Positions 1-12,230 of a DNA stretch of 64,000 nt are shown one piece after another. The position numbers and the translations under genes are program-made. The notes beneath the pieces were generated by a model that saw only the letters and a list, made by a program, of their open reading frames with translations, did not search any database and was not told the origin of the DNA. The first letter of the stretch is position 1; every line of letters begins with the position of its first letter. This DNA is from Gigaspora rosea (taxonomy: Eukaryota > Glomeromycota > Glomeromycetes > Diversisporales > Gigasporaceae), in contig QKWP01000779.1 of NCBI GenBank assembly GCA_003550325.1, forward strand, positions 111,775 through 175,774, in the 5' to 3' direction.

Positions 1-586
1 CACCATACGTCATTAGAGCTAAATTGGAGTCATACTTTTTTTATTATAGTATATTAAGTGATCTATTATATTTTATTTGAATTGATTTAATAGTTTTAAA
101 CAATGATCTATATTATTTAAATTTGAGAAATCATTTACTGATTAAGTTCTAGGGATTGGAACTGTTTGACCGTTTAAAAATTGCTCTATAGTTCCAGGCA
201 GAATTATGTTGGTCGTGGGCCGGAATTATTTTAATGCCGGCCAAATTAAACGGTTAAACGATTAAATGATTAAACGATTAAGAAAAATTTTAGGCGGTTC
301 CAATCCCTAACTAAGCTCCTTACATTATTGGTGAGACTTTGTTAGGAAATAGAGTTGGAAAATTACGTAATTTTACGTAATCTGTGTAAGTTTCTGAAAT
401 CAAAATTACATGTAATTGATATCTATTTGTGCAGGCTAAAATTTTGCAATGTCGGTAAAATTATCATGTAACAATGCACCATTCAATGTAAAGTTACATT
501 ACAAATTTAATATAATTTACATGAAACATAACAAAATAATTTATAATACATCCCTAGTTAGGAATTCATTTAATTTCTAATAAGAT
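1..586. other. AT-rich intergenic sequence
   Basis: No open frame of coding character. A short run of related words (ACGATTAAATGATTAAACGATTAAG style) occurs at 250-285, and GTAATTTTACGTAAT near 365. Nothing else is recognised. Confidence 0.5.
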
Positions 587-947
587 GTACTACAAACATT
601 AAGTCATTATATAATGAAATTTTTAAAATTTTTAACACCGAGTCGGGTAATTTAGAGTTATGTCATTTGAGTTGCACAGCTGCAATAAATTTAATAAAAT
701 TTAAAAAATATCTGTTAGGAGTTATTTAAATGCGATTACCAATACAAAGGATAACGTTATTTAAATATTTATTTTGAAATTTACACAAAATTTCCCTTTT
801 AATTATTGATAAAATCCGTGTAACTACAAAAAAAATTTTTTTTAAAAAAAAAATCGTTATGAATATTTTAAATGATCTCTTTGTAAAATATTATTGTAAA
901 TATTGTTATTACATGAATCAAGTCTGATCAAAATAAAAACATAAGCT

Positions 948-1881
948 ATGAAACAAATTTTATTGAAATATACTGATAATGGTGATAATGACTTTGAAAC
1001 TTTTCTACAAATAAATACACATAAAATATTTAATGGAAGAAAATTCCTTAATGACGATGAAGTCAACTATTTACTTCCATCAGATAAAGCAGAAGCTGAC
1101 AGAGAGGCAATTTCTTATGCAATAAGGAGACGTTTGTTTCAAAGATACTTTTTTTCACCAATAGAAGAAAAATTAAATACGGGTGCTACTGTACTTGATA
1201 TTGGGTAAATATAATAACTTTATCTATTTTTTTCAAAGATTTTACAATATATCACAAATCTTTTTTATAAACATTTTTACGCCGTCATTTAAAAGATGTG
1301 GTCCAGGTCTTTGGATGAGAGATGTGGGATTAGATCATCCATCTTCAACATTCATAGGAATTGATGTAGATACTACTCAATTTCCTCCACATGATCGACA
1401 TCCTTCAAATGTCGGTTTTCTTGGATGTAATGCAACCCATGGAATTCCATTTCCTCCTGAAACTTTTGATTTTGTTCATATAAGTATGATGTGTACTGCA
1501 TTTACTGAATCTCAATGGTATCAGGTTGTCAGAGATGTTGGCAGAGTTTTAAAGTATAATGGTTGGGTTGAAATCATAGTAGCTGATTTATTGATTAAAA
1601 ATCTTGGCAAGGCTGGAAAATTGGTGTTGGAAACTTGTATGTATCCATTAATAATAATAAGGCCGTTTGAAGTTTTCGTTTAACGTTCCCTTACGAAGCT
1701 TAAGCGTGGTGGGACATGTTAAAATTGCAAAAATAATCGCATTATTATTGATTGGCTTATAAACACGTGACTTATTGGAATCCTAAGACGCAATGATCGT
1801 TTTGATTGGCCTGTTTAATTTTTAATTCTACTTGGAGCCGGAGGGGGAGAACGTTAAACGAAATTGAAATTTCGAACAGCC

Positions 1882-1919
<38 letters not shown>

Positions 1920-2574
1920 TATATATATATATATATAGTATAATCAATATATGTCGTGCCTCAGACTAGGGTAGGGAGTTAAGGGTAACGGTAAGAGTAA
2001 AGATTAGGGCGTAACTTAGGCAAATCAATGTCGATCAGTTAATGCTGGCCAAAAATCGATATCTGAAGCACAACATATATATTAAAAGATGTATATTTTC
2101 ATCTATATTTATATTTATATTTATTTATATTTATATTTATTTGTTTTATTTGTTTATTTATTTTAGTTTGTGAGATTAGCAAGAAACAAGGTATTAATAT
2201 TAATATTCATACAACGATGCCTGAGCTTATTAGCTCAGTAAATGAACTTGGAGATTTAGAACATGTTAGCGCAGAATTTCCATTAGGTGATTGGGGTGGA
2301 TGTCTTGGTAAATATGTAAGTAAATAAAAAGTTCTTAAATAATTTTCACTATATTACTAAAGTTACTAGTTGCTATTATTATCTTATTTTATTTTTCCAG
2401 GCAGCGACTAATGTTCGGAAAGTATTGGAAGGAATTGTGTATCTTCCAAATCATTTAAAATTATCTACTGAAGAATATAATGATTTATTGACTACTTTTA
2501 TTAAAGAATCAAATGAAAATAAATCATCGGGATATTATCATAGATTCTTTGCTAGAAAAGTTCATATTAGCTAG
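948..2574 (+). CDS. Class I SAM-dependent methyltransferase, paralog A (4 exons)
   Basis: Exons 948-1204, 1296-1636, 2167-2315 and 2401-2574 join in frame to a 306-residue protein. All introns are GT-AG: GTAAAT, GTATGT and GTAAGT donors, in phases 2, 1 and 0. Motif I (VLDIG/CGPG, residues 82-90) is split by intron 1. The acidic motif II is GIDVD (107-111), and a FDFVH strand lies at 143-147. This is the SAM-binding Rossmann fold of small-molecule type methyltransferases; the methyl acceptor cannot be inferred. The ATG at 948 opens the only long frame leading into exon 1. Exon 2 and 3 lengths (341 and 149) match paralog B exactly. Intron 2 is enlarged to 530 bases by a MITE and microsatellite. 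Residues 158-162 read ADLLI where paralog B has GDPWF, so this copy may be drifting. No frame break is seen. Splicing is inferred from sequence only. Confidence 0.8.
1661..1881. mobile_element. 221 bp MITE in intron 2 of methyltransferase A
   Basis: The left end GGCCGTTTGAAG and the right end TTCGAACAGCC form terminal inverted repeats that extend inward through CGTTTAACGTTC and its complement. TAATAATAA lies on both sides. The paralogous intron at 8116-8219 lacks the element, which supports insertion after the duplication. Confidence 0.75.
1882..1937. repeat. (TAA)n then (TA)n microsatellite
   Basis: About 12 TAA units are followed directly by about 10 TA units, immediately downstream of the intronic MITE. 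Confidence 0.95.
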
Positions 2575-2760
2575 ATATTATTAACAAACTTTTATTACTA
2601 TAATTACTGTATTATTTCTTTGTAATTTTATATTAATAGAATTTGAATTTTATAAATGTAAAGTTTAAAAAAAAAAAACTAGTAAGATTTTGTACATTAA
2701 AAAAATTTAATTGTTAAATTAAATATTATCATTGTTATAAAATAGTTAATATGTAAGGTG

Positions 2761-3990
2761 TAAGGTTTAACAGATTTCCAACGTGTGTTATTTAACATGC
2801 ATACTTTATAGCAAAGCTGTAAAAGTCTGTTGTATCTTGACAGGTCATAAACCATAAATTATCTTGATCCAAGTCAAATTAATAATTAAAATATGATAAA
2901 TGGTAGTGAACAGTATTTTCTGCATAGAACTCAACGAGTAAGGTTGAAGCTTAAATCTTGGATATAACTCAAGTTGGGATATAACCTAGTGGGGATATAA
3001 TCCAGGTATGACTGTATACCACAAGCATTATCATATTTGAGCATAGTGTAATGAATTATTTTTATTTATTTTATTTATGTCATAAATATTTTTAAATCAT
3101 ATATACAAAAATAAGGTCACTTAGACATGGTTTGGTGGCTTAGAATTAGAAAATCATGAATACGCGATAATTGTCATGAAAATGTGACTACTCCAAGCCT
3201 ACAAATATTCCACCACTCATGTATACAGGGTAAAAATCACAAATTTATTACAATCATCACAAATATATTATAAATTCCATGAATGCATAACAGCTTCTAA
3301 AAATGTATTTAAGACCTTCAAATTCAAAAAAGCAAAATATAAGTTCTGATGTTCAATTTTAAAATGAAATAATAATAAAAGTAAAACCTTTATTTTTGAA
3401 TTTGACTTTAACATTAATAAACCTTGCAAGACTCAATTTGATGGACTGAATTGACTTGTAACTTCATATTAGCTTATTATAACTCAAATTCTTTGTGATG
3501 AGTTTAGTTAATTCTTTTAAATTTTTCACATGCTCATATTCACATTTAAGGTCATGCAAAGTTATTTTTCGGTTTGTATAAAATAGAATCAGAAAATTTT
3601 GGATTTTTTTTCAGTTCTATCAGGTAATTCAGGAAAATTATGGCAATACTAGAGAAAAAATTAAATAGCAAAAACGGAATAATTGGTACGATTGAAATTT
3701 AAAAAAATATTTTTTTTGAAAAATTGAGTCAGCGAGTTATGCATTCTTTTCGCAATTTTAAGTTACTGATGGGTTTAATACTCATATATTTTGCATATTC
3801 TATCTGATTTGCATAATCTGTAGCATAATTTTAAAAAATTATCACATAATTTGCATAATTCAAATTGTAAAGCAGGCAGAATTTGGGGTTTGCACAGCAG
3901 AAAAACGAGGTCCCCGATAATGCTGAAATCCACGTGGCCCCATATCATCAGATTTTCTAAAATTTCATGTAACGAATTGACACTATGTAA
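2761..3990. other. AT-rich intergenic stretch
   Basis: No coding signal is seen. Three spaced copies of a GGATATAAC-like word lie at 2960-3003. T- and A-rich runs and repeated GCATAATTT words lie at 3790-3860. Confidence 0.5.
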
Positions 3991-4019
3991 TCAAAACAAT
4001 CAAATGCTATAAGCGGCTG

Positions 4020-4200
4020 CCCTAACCCTAACCCTAACCACGAGGTATAAAACCACTAACAAAAAAAAATTTACGAGGCAAAAAGTGTAAAACCACTAAC
4101 AAAAAAAAGTTTTTGCCTAAACCTAACCCTAACCATGAGGCAAAAAGCGTCTATAAAAAAAAATATATTTTTACCTTGTGGTTAGGGTTAGGGTTAGGGT
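4020..4200. repeat. Inverted-repeat element ending in telomere-like motifs
   Basis: The left edge has three CCCTAA units followed by ACCACGAGGT. The right edge is the near complement, ACCTTGTGG followed by three TTAGGG-type units. Between them a roughly 55 bp unit (GAGGYAAAAAG...ACCACTAAC) is repeated. The shape is that of a small foldback element rather than a chromosome end. Confidence 0.6.
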
Positions 4201-5500
4201 CGACTTTTTTGATATAGTTAGAAGGTCTCTTATATATAGAATCAAGAATGCGATTTATGCAGCATATAGACATATCAGATATATTTATGATTTTGTTTAT
4301 GCTCTTCTGACCAATCAAAATTATCAGGTGATTATATCGAGGGTAACACAATTCGGGTTATCACTGGGCTCACTCTTCCCTATTGGGTGAACAGATCACA
4401 AGATCGGAGTGTGATTAATACGCATGCCAGTAATGATTACTGTGCGTGTGAAAATTAGAATGTTCAGTCAACTATGCAAAACAAACCTATATTCGGTACC
4501 ATATAAGAATTAATTTTTGGATCTTATGATCAGAATAGTAATCAGATAGTGACGTGGCTTATTTATATTTAATATAATAGTAAAGAATGTCTTGTGGGCT
4601 TTCAGATGTCTAGAGCAAATAGCTCTATTTTTCTCAATTATTTTAGCGTAATCGATTTTTCAAAGCCTTTATGACGAAGTTACTGTACATTATAAAACCT
4701 CATTACTCTTACCGTTATACTCGGATTAATCTTATTAATCACTACAAAATAATTTATTTGATGTTGCATTTGTTAATAGTTACCCTTTAACATCTCATTG
4801 TCCCTCTTAAAAACTATTATTATTGTTCTCGCATTACATAACCTTAAAATTAATACCTTATCGACGTCCTCCCTACATTGTTTCTTAAATTGATTGCATA
4901 ATTAATTAGACAAATTAAATAATATCCCGACTCGGATCCAAGTGGTTCGTGACCTCACGTAACTTGCATAAAAATATGAAATTGACACTGAACATATACG
5001 TCTTAACCCGATTGCAAATCAAAATTTGACTACTATAAACAGTCAACTAGTATATCCGGATGGTTACAATAGTTAAATCACGTAAATCTAATAGGCGTTT
5101 AGAAAAAATTATGTTAGATAATTCTATCTGTACATAATATCCGGCATCATAACATATTGACTTCCCGTTCTTGGTTTCGCTCAACAACGTTGCGCAGTTA
5201 CTTATTTGTTAAATCTTAATTTATAAAACACAAGGCTCATTTTGTATAATAAAATGAGCTATGGAGTCCGAAATTTTTTGCATATCTAAAAATAGAATGA
5301 AAATGACGACATATTGGATAAATATTTTACCATCAATCTTGTACTACCACAAAATGCATTTACTAATTTTTCAAACACTTTCTATTGGTTGAAATTTTTT
5401 AGATTTATTAGGTTTGTTAATTTTCATGTTACACCAGATCTTGTCCTCGTGACTGATGCTGATTGGATAGAATCGGAAAAATTAGTAAACCAAAAAATTT
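4201..5500. other. Intergenic sequence, no gene recognised
   Basis: Unique-looking AT-rich sequence. Short open frames exist but lack coding character. Confidence 0.45.
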
Positions 5501-5526
5501 ACCCCCTACTGCAATGTTGTCATGGG

Positions 5527-5835
5527 CGGACACGGACGGCGGACAGTCCGGGACGGGACGTCAGGGAAATGTCCGCCTAGAACTTTTTTTGTCTCGGACA
5601 TTCGGCTATCAACACGTGATTATCAACCAATAAAATTCTTTGTATCTCCCGCAAATTATCATTTTTTACATAATGATAACCAAACCAAGGTTCTGTATAA
5701 TTCCGCGTTTTACCTGGCGGACATGTCCCAACATAGTAGGGGCAAAGTGAAAATTAGTGGGACATTGTCTATGTACAATATCATGTCGGGACATTATTGC
5801 GTACATGTCCGGACGTCCCGTCCCGGACTGTTCAT
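5527..5835. mobile_element. GC-rich inverted-repeat element
   Basis: The word ACAGTCCGGGACGGGACGTC at the left is matched by its near-exact complement (GACGTCCCGTCCCGGACTGT) at 5812-5831. Inner complementary pairs with TGTCCGCC and GGCGGACATGTCC are also present. The base composition stands out from the surroundings. No target duplication was found, so the exact ends are uncertain. Confidence 0.6.
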
Positions 5836-6249
5836 CTACCCTACCCTACAGGAGATCGTTACACAGCACAGAAATTTGGGTTGTTTTGGGTTACACACTT
5901 TAATGCCGTATGTCAAGTGGCTTCTTGTAACTTTTTTGAAATCTTATTTTTTTTCATTAAGAGCTTTCTACAAGAATTTATTTTTATTATTAATTATAAA
6001 TTCTTTACTACTACCTGAATTTTTGTACACTACAAAAATTTGACCATTTTCTTCTCAAGCTAGTTTTTATTAATGATTGTTTCAATACTATAACAATATC
6101 TAACATTATTTTACCACCTATTCAAAGCCTTCACTCATTTTTTTGTGACCTTACATGTACTTTTAGAAATACAAGAATTGATTATTTTATTAGTTTCTCT
6201 ATTAGTATGTAAGTAATCATCATAGGTTTTACTATTGGGTTTTTCCTTA

Positions 6250-6420
6250 ACAAAAACGAATCAGCATTGGCAGGTATGACATCAGCATTGGCAGGTACGT
6301 ACGTACTTAGGTACAACAGACTTGGATCAGCATTGGCAGGTAAGTACGTACAACAGACTTGAATCAACATTGGCAGGTTATACAAACTGAAAAAAGCGTT
6401 GGCAGGCACCACAAACTTTG
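6250..6420. repeat. Minisatellite, CAGCATTGGCAGGTA unit
   Basis: Five to six diverged copies of ATCAGCATTGGCAGGTA are spaced irregularly by GTACGTAC-rich and ACAACAGACTT spacers. Confidence 0.8.
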
Positions 6421-6764
6421 TTGGTAGGTATTTAAGATTAATTACAAGATTTGGTAAAAGCTCTTATAGGTTAAACATATAATGCAAAAATCTATAATAT
6501 ACATTCTTTGGGACACTCATTTCGGATTTGTATTAAGGAGGCATACACTTCAAATTTTAGAATATATATTTGCGGGGCACAGTGAAAAAATTTAAAGCAC
6601 TAAAAAAAAAAAAGATTATCAAGTGAAAATCTATTTGTATCATTGTTCAAAGTCTAATATATCACACAACTACTTATTAATTTTTGAACCTCTGATCGTT
6701 ATATAAAAAAAAAAAAATAATAACAATAAATCCGTTATTGTATGCTACTCAGTGATATATACCA

Positions 6765-6866
6765 TATCGTGTGCTTAAAATCTGTTGGCCCTTTCGCTCA
6801 CTAGAAATGCGTGCAAGCACACTTTTCTAGCGAGCGAAAGGGCCAGCAAATTATAAGCACACGATA
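6765..6866. repeat. Hairpin MITE-like palindrome, about 102 bp
   Basis: Arms begin TATCGTGTGCTTA and end TAAGCACACGATA. The inner arms are TTGGCCCTTTCGCTC and GAGCGAAAGGGCCA, with a short loop near GTGCAAGCAC. It folds on itself along nearly its whole length. Confidence 0.85.
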
Positions 6867-7027
6867 CAGCATTTATTGCCGCGTAACATGTAATAACTAT
6901 TTGTTATTTAAAATTTAAGACATACTTAAATCCCAATTTCTGGGTCTAGAACTGGAAGCTTATGCGACACAACAAGTTATTTTTAAAAACCAGAAATTTT
7001 GGTGTCCAGAAAATTTTCTTTTTAGTA

Positions 7028-8800
7028 ATATGTACTACAAACAAGAGGTTATTTGGAAATTATATCATTTTAGAATCGGATAAACTTGAGTTACTGTAAA
7101 TGTGAATTACACAACAGCAAAAATCTTTATTGTTTAACAAAAATTTAAAACCTTTTTTTTTATTTTCTATATTAAAAATTCTACATTGCATATTACCCTT
7201 GCACACAAAAGATGCATTATTCAATTAAATATAAATTACAGTTTTATCAGTTTAGAAGATATTATCAAAATATTTATTATTTGAATTTACACGAAAATTC
7301 ACCCTTCGAGTTATTAAGTAAACATAAAATCTGTGTAACTACAAAAAACACGATTTTAAAGGATCTCTTTTTAAAAAAATTTTATTACAAATATTATTGT
7401 AATTATTATTTCTATATTAATGATGTCCAATAAAGATAATATTCCAAGAAAAAAAGCCTTAACGACAGATGATAATAACGATTTCGAAACTTTTCTACAA
7501 TTAAATACACATAGAATATTAAATGGAAGAAAATATTTTAATGACAATGAAACAAAATATATACTACCATCAGATAAAAAAGAAATTAACAGAGAGGCTA
7601 TGTCATATACAATAAGGCAACATTTATTTCAAAAAAGCTTTTTTTCTCCAGTCGAGGAAAAGTTAAATATGAGAGCTCATGTACTTGATATCGGGTAAAT
7701 ACAATCATTTTATATATTCTTTTAAACTTTTTTTTTCATATTATCATAAAACATTTACGCGGTCAATTTAAAAGATGTGGTGCAGGTTTTTGGATAGTTG
7801 ACATGGGATTAGATTATCCATCTTCATCATTCATAGGAATTGATATAGATTCTACTCGATTTCCTTCAAATGATCGACATCCTCCAAATGTCGGTTTTCT
7901 TGAATGTAAAATAACTCATGGAATTCCATTTCCTCCTGAAACTTTTGATTTTGTTCATATGAGTATGTTATGTTGTGCACTTACTGAATCTCAATGGCAT
8001 CAGTTAGTAAAAGAAATTGTTAGAGTTTTAAAATGTGAAGGTTGGGTCGAATTCGTAGAAGGTGATCCATGGTTTAAAAATTGTGGTAAGATTGGAAAAT
8101 TTATGATAGAAAATAGTATGTATCCACCAAAATTTCCATAATTTTTGTTAATATTAATAGTATATATATATTCATCTACTTTTATATATTTATTTATTTT
8201 ATTTGTTTATTTATTTTAGTTTTGGAGGTTAGCGCGAAAAAAGGTATTAATCTCAATATTCATACAATGATACCGAAATTTATCGGTTCAATGAATGAAC
8301 TTAGAGATTTAGAATATTTTAACGTAGAATATCCATTAGGTGAATGGGGTGGATGTCTTGGTAAATATGTAAGTAAATAACAGTTCTTTATTTTATAATT
8401 TTCACTATTTTACTTAAATAGTTGTTAATATTTATTTTCTCAGGTAATGACTAATATTCGGAAAGCAGCTGAAGGAATTGTGTATCTTCAAAAACATTTA
8501 GGTTTATCTGCTAAAGAATATGATGCTTTATTGACAAATTATCTTAAAGAATTAAATGAAAATAAATCAATAGGATTTTATCATAGATACTTTGCTAGAA
8601 AAATTCATAATAGCGACTATTAAAATACGATTACTGTAATTTATTTGTAATTTTATATTAATTTAATTGAATAGAATTTTAACCTTGCGGAATAAAATTT
8701 CAAATAATATAATAATATTTATATATAAAATACAAAAAAAAATTTGATTGATAAAACTGAATACTGTCATTGTTGTAAAGTAGTGTAAATATAAGGTGAA
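7028..8800 (+). repeat. Segmental duplication, copy 2 (methyltransferase unit)
   Basis: Direct duplicate of 587-2760, including about 350 bases upstream of the start codon. It lacks the MITE and microsatellite present in intron 2 of the first copy. Confidence 0.75.
7420..8623 (+). CDS. Class I SAM-dependent methyltransferase, paralog B (4 exons)
   Basis: Exons 7420-7694, 7775-8115, 8220-8368 and 8444-8623 join in frame to 314 residues. Intron positions and phases equal those of paralog A (introns of 80, 104 and 75 bases). Motif I is VLDIG/CGAG (residues 88-96) across the first junction. GIDID and FDFVH follow, as in the SAM-binding Rossmann fold. Two consecutive ATGs open the frame; the first is used here, but the second is equally possible. 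The intact frame and the small introns suggest this is the better preserved copy. The N-terminus (MMSNKDNIPRKK) differs most from paralog A, while the core is about three quarters identical by eye. The substrate is unknown. Confidence 0.82.
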
Positions 8801-9230
8801 GACAAATTTCTAATTTATTTTATTACTTGAATCTCGAAAATAAATGCTTTTCTTTGAGTAAAGCTGTTATTCAGGTCAAGTTGACTCGTACGAATCAGCT
8901 TCTTGTCAAGAAAACGAGTCACTTGAAAAAACGGATAAATTCTACTGCACATAGAAAATATGGGACTGAGTTAATCATTAAAAATATATATATTGAAACA
9001 TTTATAAAAATGAACCTTGTTAAGAACCAATTTTAATTTTTATTAAAATTCAATAATTCAAATTCAAATTTGATCTATTAAATAAAAATTATTTTTGCAT
9101 ATCAAAATTTAAATTAGTTAGTCGTGTGAGATCAGATATAATTTGTGATTTGTAATTACCGATAACTCAGTAATCAGTTATGATAATCAAAGATTTTGAT
9201 TGGACGTTTTCCTGGATTATTTCCTTGTTT
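8801..9230. other. Intergenic sequence between duplication and MITE
   Basis: AT-rich. An open frame at 8827-9036 has no recognisable product. Confidence 0.45.
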
Positions 9231-9910
9231 AGGGTCGTCTAAAGCCAGGGACAATGAAATCGATATTTGCTGTCGTGTAACTTATATAAGTTTTGCCAGA
9301 ATTACGTAATTAATATGGTTTCTTAATTTTAATCAGTACTATTATTATTCTGGTCACTAACACCCAAAAAATTTAAAAATATAGCTATGTACAGGACATA
9401 CATATGTACTATGTATAACTGATAAAAATCAGTTATTTTAACAAATAACTTATATTTCATTATTATATTACGAGATATGATTTATGTCTATTAATCCCTT
9501 AAGCTATAAAGAAATTTTTACCTTGTTCTGTAAATATGTATAAAAGAGAATATACAAAATTTAATCATCAACATTACATTTGATCTTGCACTCTGATTGG
9601 TTGGTCAGAAGTCATATCGATATAAGTTGATATAAATTAGTATAACTGTATATAAATCGATAAATATTTTTACTGTTTCGGTCTAATGCAGAGGCAATCA
9701 TGTTATTATCATCCAATCAAATTGTGGAAGTAGAAGAAACGGCAGTCTAAACCTACTTTTGGTGTATTAATAAAAAATGACGGGGAGGTAAATATGCTAT
9801 ATAAAACACTTAACCTTAACCTAGACTAACCTAAAGTGACCATAACCCTAAAGTTAACGAATTAAAAAATATTAAATTTATATTAATTGCCTCCGCCTTA
9901 GACGTCCCCC
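9231..9910. mobile_element. GTCGTCTAAAGC-family element, enlarged copy
   Basis: The left end AGGGTCGTCTAAAGCC and the right end CCTTAGACGTCCCCC match the ends of 26383-26586 and 48322-48613. The shared core (GGCAGTCTAAACCTAC, then TTAATAAAAAATGACGGG) sits at 9740-9790. This copy is about 680 bp, so roughly 400-460 bp of extra sequence lies between the left end and the core. A CCCTAA motif lies at 9844. Confidence 0.7.
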
Positions 9911-10033
9911 ATATGGTTACTGAACCAGAATCATTAAGTCACCGATAAAGTATGGCGCCATAATTAGCTAATTATTACAATTATATTTATTACATATTTA
10001 TTACATGAGGTTTTTTAAAACCTTAATTGTAAT

Positions 10034-10285
10034 TACATTTATTACATGTAATAATATTATTACATGTAATAATATTATTACATGTAATAATATTATTACA
10101 TGTAATAATATTATTACATGTAATAATATTATTATATATAATATTATTATATTTAATATTATTACATGTAATAATATTTATTACATGTAATAATGTAATA
10201 ATATTATTACATATAATATTATTATATGAAATATTATTACATGTAATATTATTTATTACATGTAATAATGTAATAATATTATTCA
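10034..10285. repeat. 18 bp palindromic satellite (ATGTAATAATATTATTAC)
   Basis: About five exact 18 bp units are followed by irregular variants. Each unit is its own near-complement, so the array can form many alternative hairpins. Confidence 0.9.
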
Positions 10286-10380
10286 AAAACTATATATTGA
10301 ATCTGTGGTGTTTAGCATCAGTCATATGAAATTTGTATAATATACAGATCAAAATAAAAACAAAAATTAAATTCTAATTA

Positions 10381-10518
10381 AATATTAGGTAGGGTTAAGG
10401 CCTGGGATGGCATAGGAGTATAGATTATACCAAAATTTCATGAGGAATTAATATTTGGTAGGGTTAAGGCCTGGGATGGCATAGGAGTATAGATTATACC
10501 AAAATTTCACGAGGAATT
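10381..10518 (+). repeat. 69 bp direct duplication
   Basis: Two consecutive copies, offset by 69 bases, share TAGGGTTAAGGCCTGGGATG and the following TATACCAAAATTTCA, with a single difference near the end (TGAGG or CGAGG). Confidence 0.9.
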
Positions 10519-11149
10519 TTTTTTGTTAAGGCCTCAAAAATGATTTCATACCCGAATTTTTGCATAATAGTCATTTTTAAAAAATATCAAAAAATTTACA
10601 TTACATCTGATTTTTCACATTACACTACAGCTTATAATAAAAAATTATAGTAGTGTTGACACTAGTAATATGATTTAACAATGCTGATATTATTATATAA
10701 TTTATTGCATATAATAATATAATAATATATAAAATATATTTTAATATATAATTAATTAAATTAAATTTTAATCTTATTTAAAAAATAAATTATTAATTAA
10801 ATATATTAGTTTTACTTGTTTTATTTATATTATACAATTTTAATTTATTAACTTTATTTTTTATATAGTTAAACCTCAATATAATTAGCAGCTCAAGAAA
10901 CAAGAATCTGATGATTATAAAAAGTTATAACTATTTAAAGATCAAATTTTATAAAGTTTATAATAGATTGAACTTAAAAATAGTATAATTAAAATTATAG
11001 CTATATCAAGAGTGACTATAATGAGATTTGGTTGTATTTATTAAGGTATATTATATATTTATATAAATACTATAGCTTTAGCTTTGTTTATTGATAATAT
11101 TATAATTATATAATATAATAATAATTATATAATAAAACTTATTACTTTG
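10519..11149. other. Very AT-rich spacer between two satellites
   Basis: ATAATATATAA-type low-complexity sequence; nothing coding is visible. Confidence 0.5.
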
Positions 11150-11154
11150 TAATA

Positions 11155-11300
11155 ATATTTATTACTTGTAAAATTAATTATTACTTGTAATAATAATTAT
11201 TACTTGTAATAATAATTATTACTTGTAATAATAATTATTACTTGTAATAATAATTATTACTTGTAATAATAATTATTACTTGTAATAATAATTATTACTT
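11155..11300. repeat. 19 bp satellite (TTGTAATAATAATTATTAC)
   Basis: About seven nearly exact copies in tandem. The unit is related to, but distinct from, the 18 bp unit at 10034. Here the centre is TTGTAA, there it is ATGTAA. Confidence 0.9.
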
Positions 11301-11864
11301 ATTACAATATTATTACATGTAATAATATTTATTACATAAAATAAATGTAATTACAATTACGACTTTTGTAATAAATAATTATTACATTACGACAAATTGC
11401 ATTTTGAATTATGGCACCAATCATTAGTCACCGACTTTGGTCGATATCAGAAATTTACAAAAATTGCATAAATGTAATTATATTATCTGTTATAAGTAAA
11501 TCACACTACTGTAATGTAATAATACATTTAATAATGGATTGGAACATAACTATTGCGCCAACATTATGAAATTTTGGCCAGTGTTATTAGAAATCTATTT
11601 CTACGTTCGGAGCATAATTTTATTATCCTATATTCAAAATGTGCAGCAGATACAATGAAATTTTGGCTAGCATAATTATACAAAATTACGGTTACAATTC
11701 AATCATAAGCCATATTTTTGATTGTTCCAAGATTTATGATAATACGTATCTATATCTACAAGATGATTTTGGCTCATAAGTACTTAATTCGACCCAGAAC
11801 TATAGAAATCTTGAGCAGTTTATTAAATATTATCTATTGGCCATGGCCGCGGTCAGACTCATGA

Positions 11865-12230
11865 CTGGTGTCATGGTTTCTCGTGACAAAATAATTTGGG
11901 CATGATCATTGTATACAATCGATGTGCGAAACTCTTGTCAACGGTTATGAGCAACTATTGTGAACAACTATTGTGAACAACGATTGTGAACAACGCTTGT
12001 GAACAACGATTCTGAGTAAGGAATCTATAAAGAGGTAGAGCATAGTAGCTCATATGTATGTAGAGACCGTAGTTTCATGTTAATGAAGCATGAATTTTAC
12101 AATTTCTTAAATTCGAGTTAATAAAACCTTTAATAAACTGACCCCGAGTTACGACTAGAGCTAAATTGTACGATCATACAAATTGCTCTCCCAACCGGCC
12201 GTAACATTCAGATCATGACCGACCATTGAC
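11865..12230. repeat. Possible solo LTR or LTR-like fragment with minisatellite
   Basis: A block starting TGTCATGGTTTCTCGTGACA contains TCTATAAAGAGG (TATA-like) and later AATAAAACC (polyadenylation-like), the order expected in an LTR. Within it TGTGAACAACGATT is repeated about five times (11953-12015). Related words (CATGGTCTCGTGACAAAA) recur at 18893. Ends and target duplication were not established. Confidence 0.3.

Larger units (their letters stand above)
587..2760 (+). repeat. Segmental duplication, copy 1 (methyltransferase unit)
   Basis: This block aligns by eye with 7028-8800. The shared sequence starts near the word ATGTACTACAAACA (about 588 and 7030), runs through about 350 bases of upstream sequence (shared GTGTAACTACAAAAAA), all four exons and the 3' flank, and fades after a shared ATTGTTRTAAARTAG. 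The duplicated unit therefore includes promoter and 3' sequence as well as the coding region. Confidence 0.75.

Noticed and set aside
4020-4200. Chromosome end or telomere
   Set aside because: Only three units per side in opposite orientations, with ordinary sequence beyond both edges.
5314-6043. Plus-strand open frames of 73-173 codons
   Set aside because: They run across the GC-rich inverted repeat and low-complexity sequence, and composition explains the lack of stops.
10005-10286. Asn/Ile repeat frames in both strands
   Set aside because: Translation of the 18 bp palindromic satellite.
10034-11300. CRISPR-like array
   Set aside because: Units follow one another without unique spacers, there is no associated gene, and the context is eukaryotic. 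It is an AT-rich satellite.
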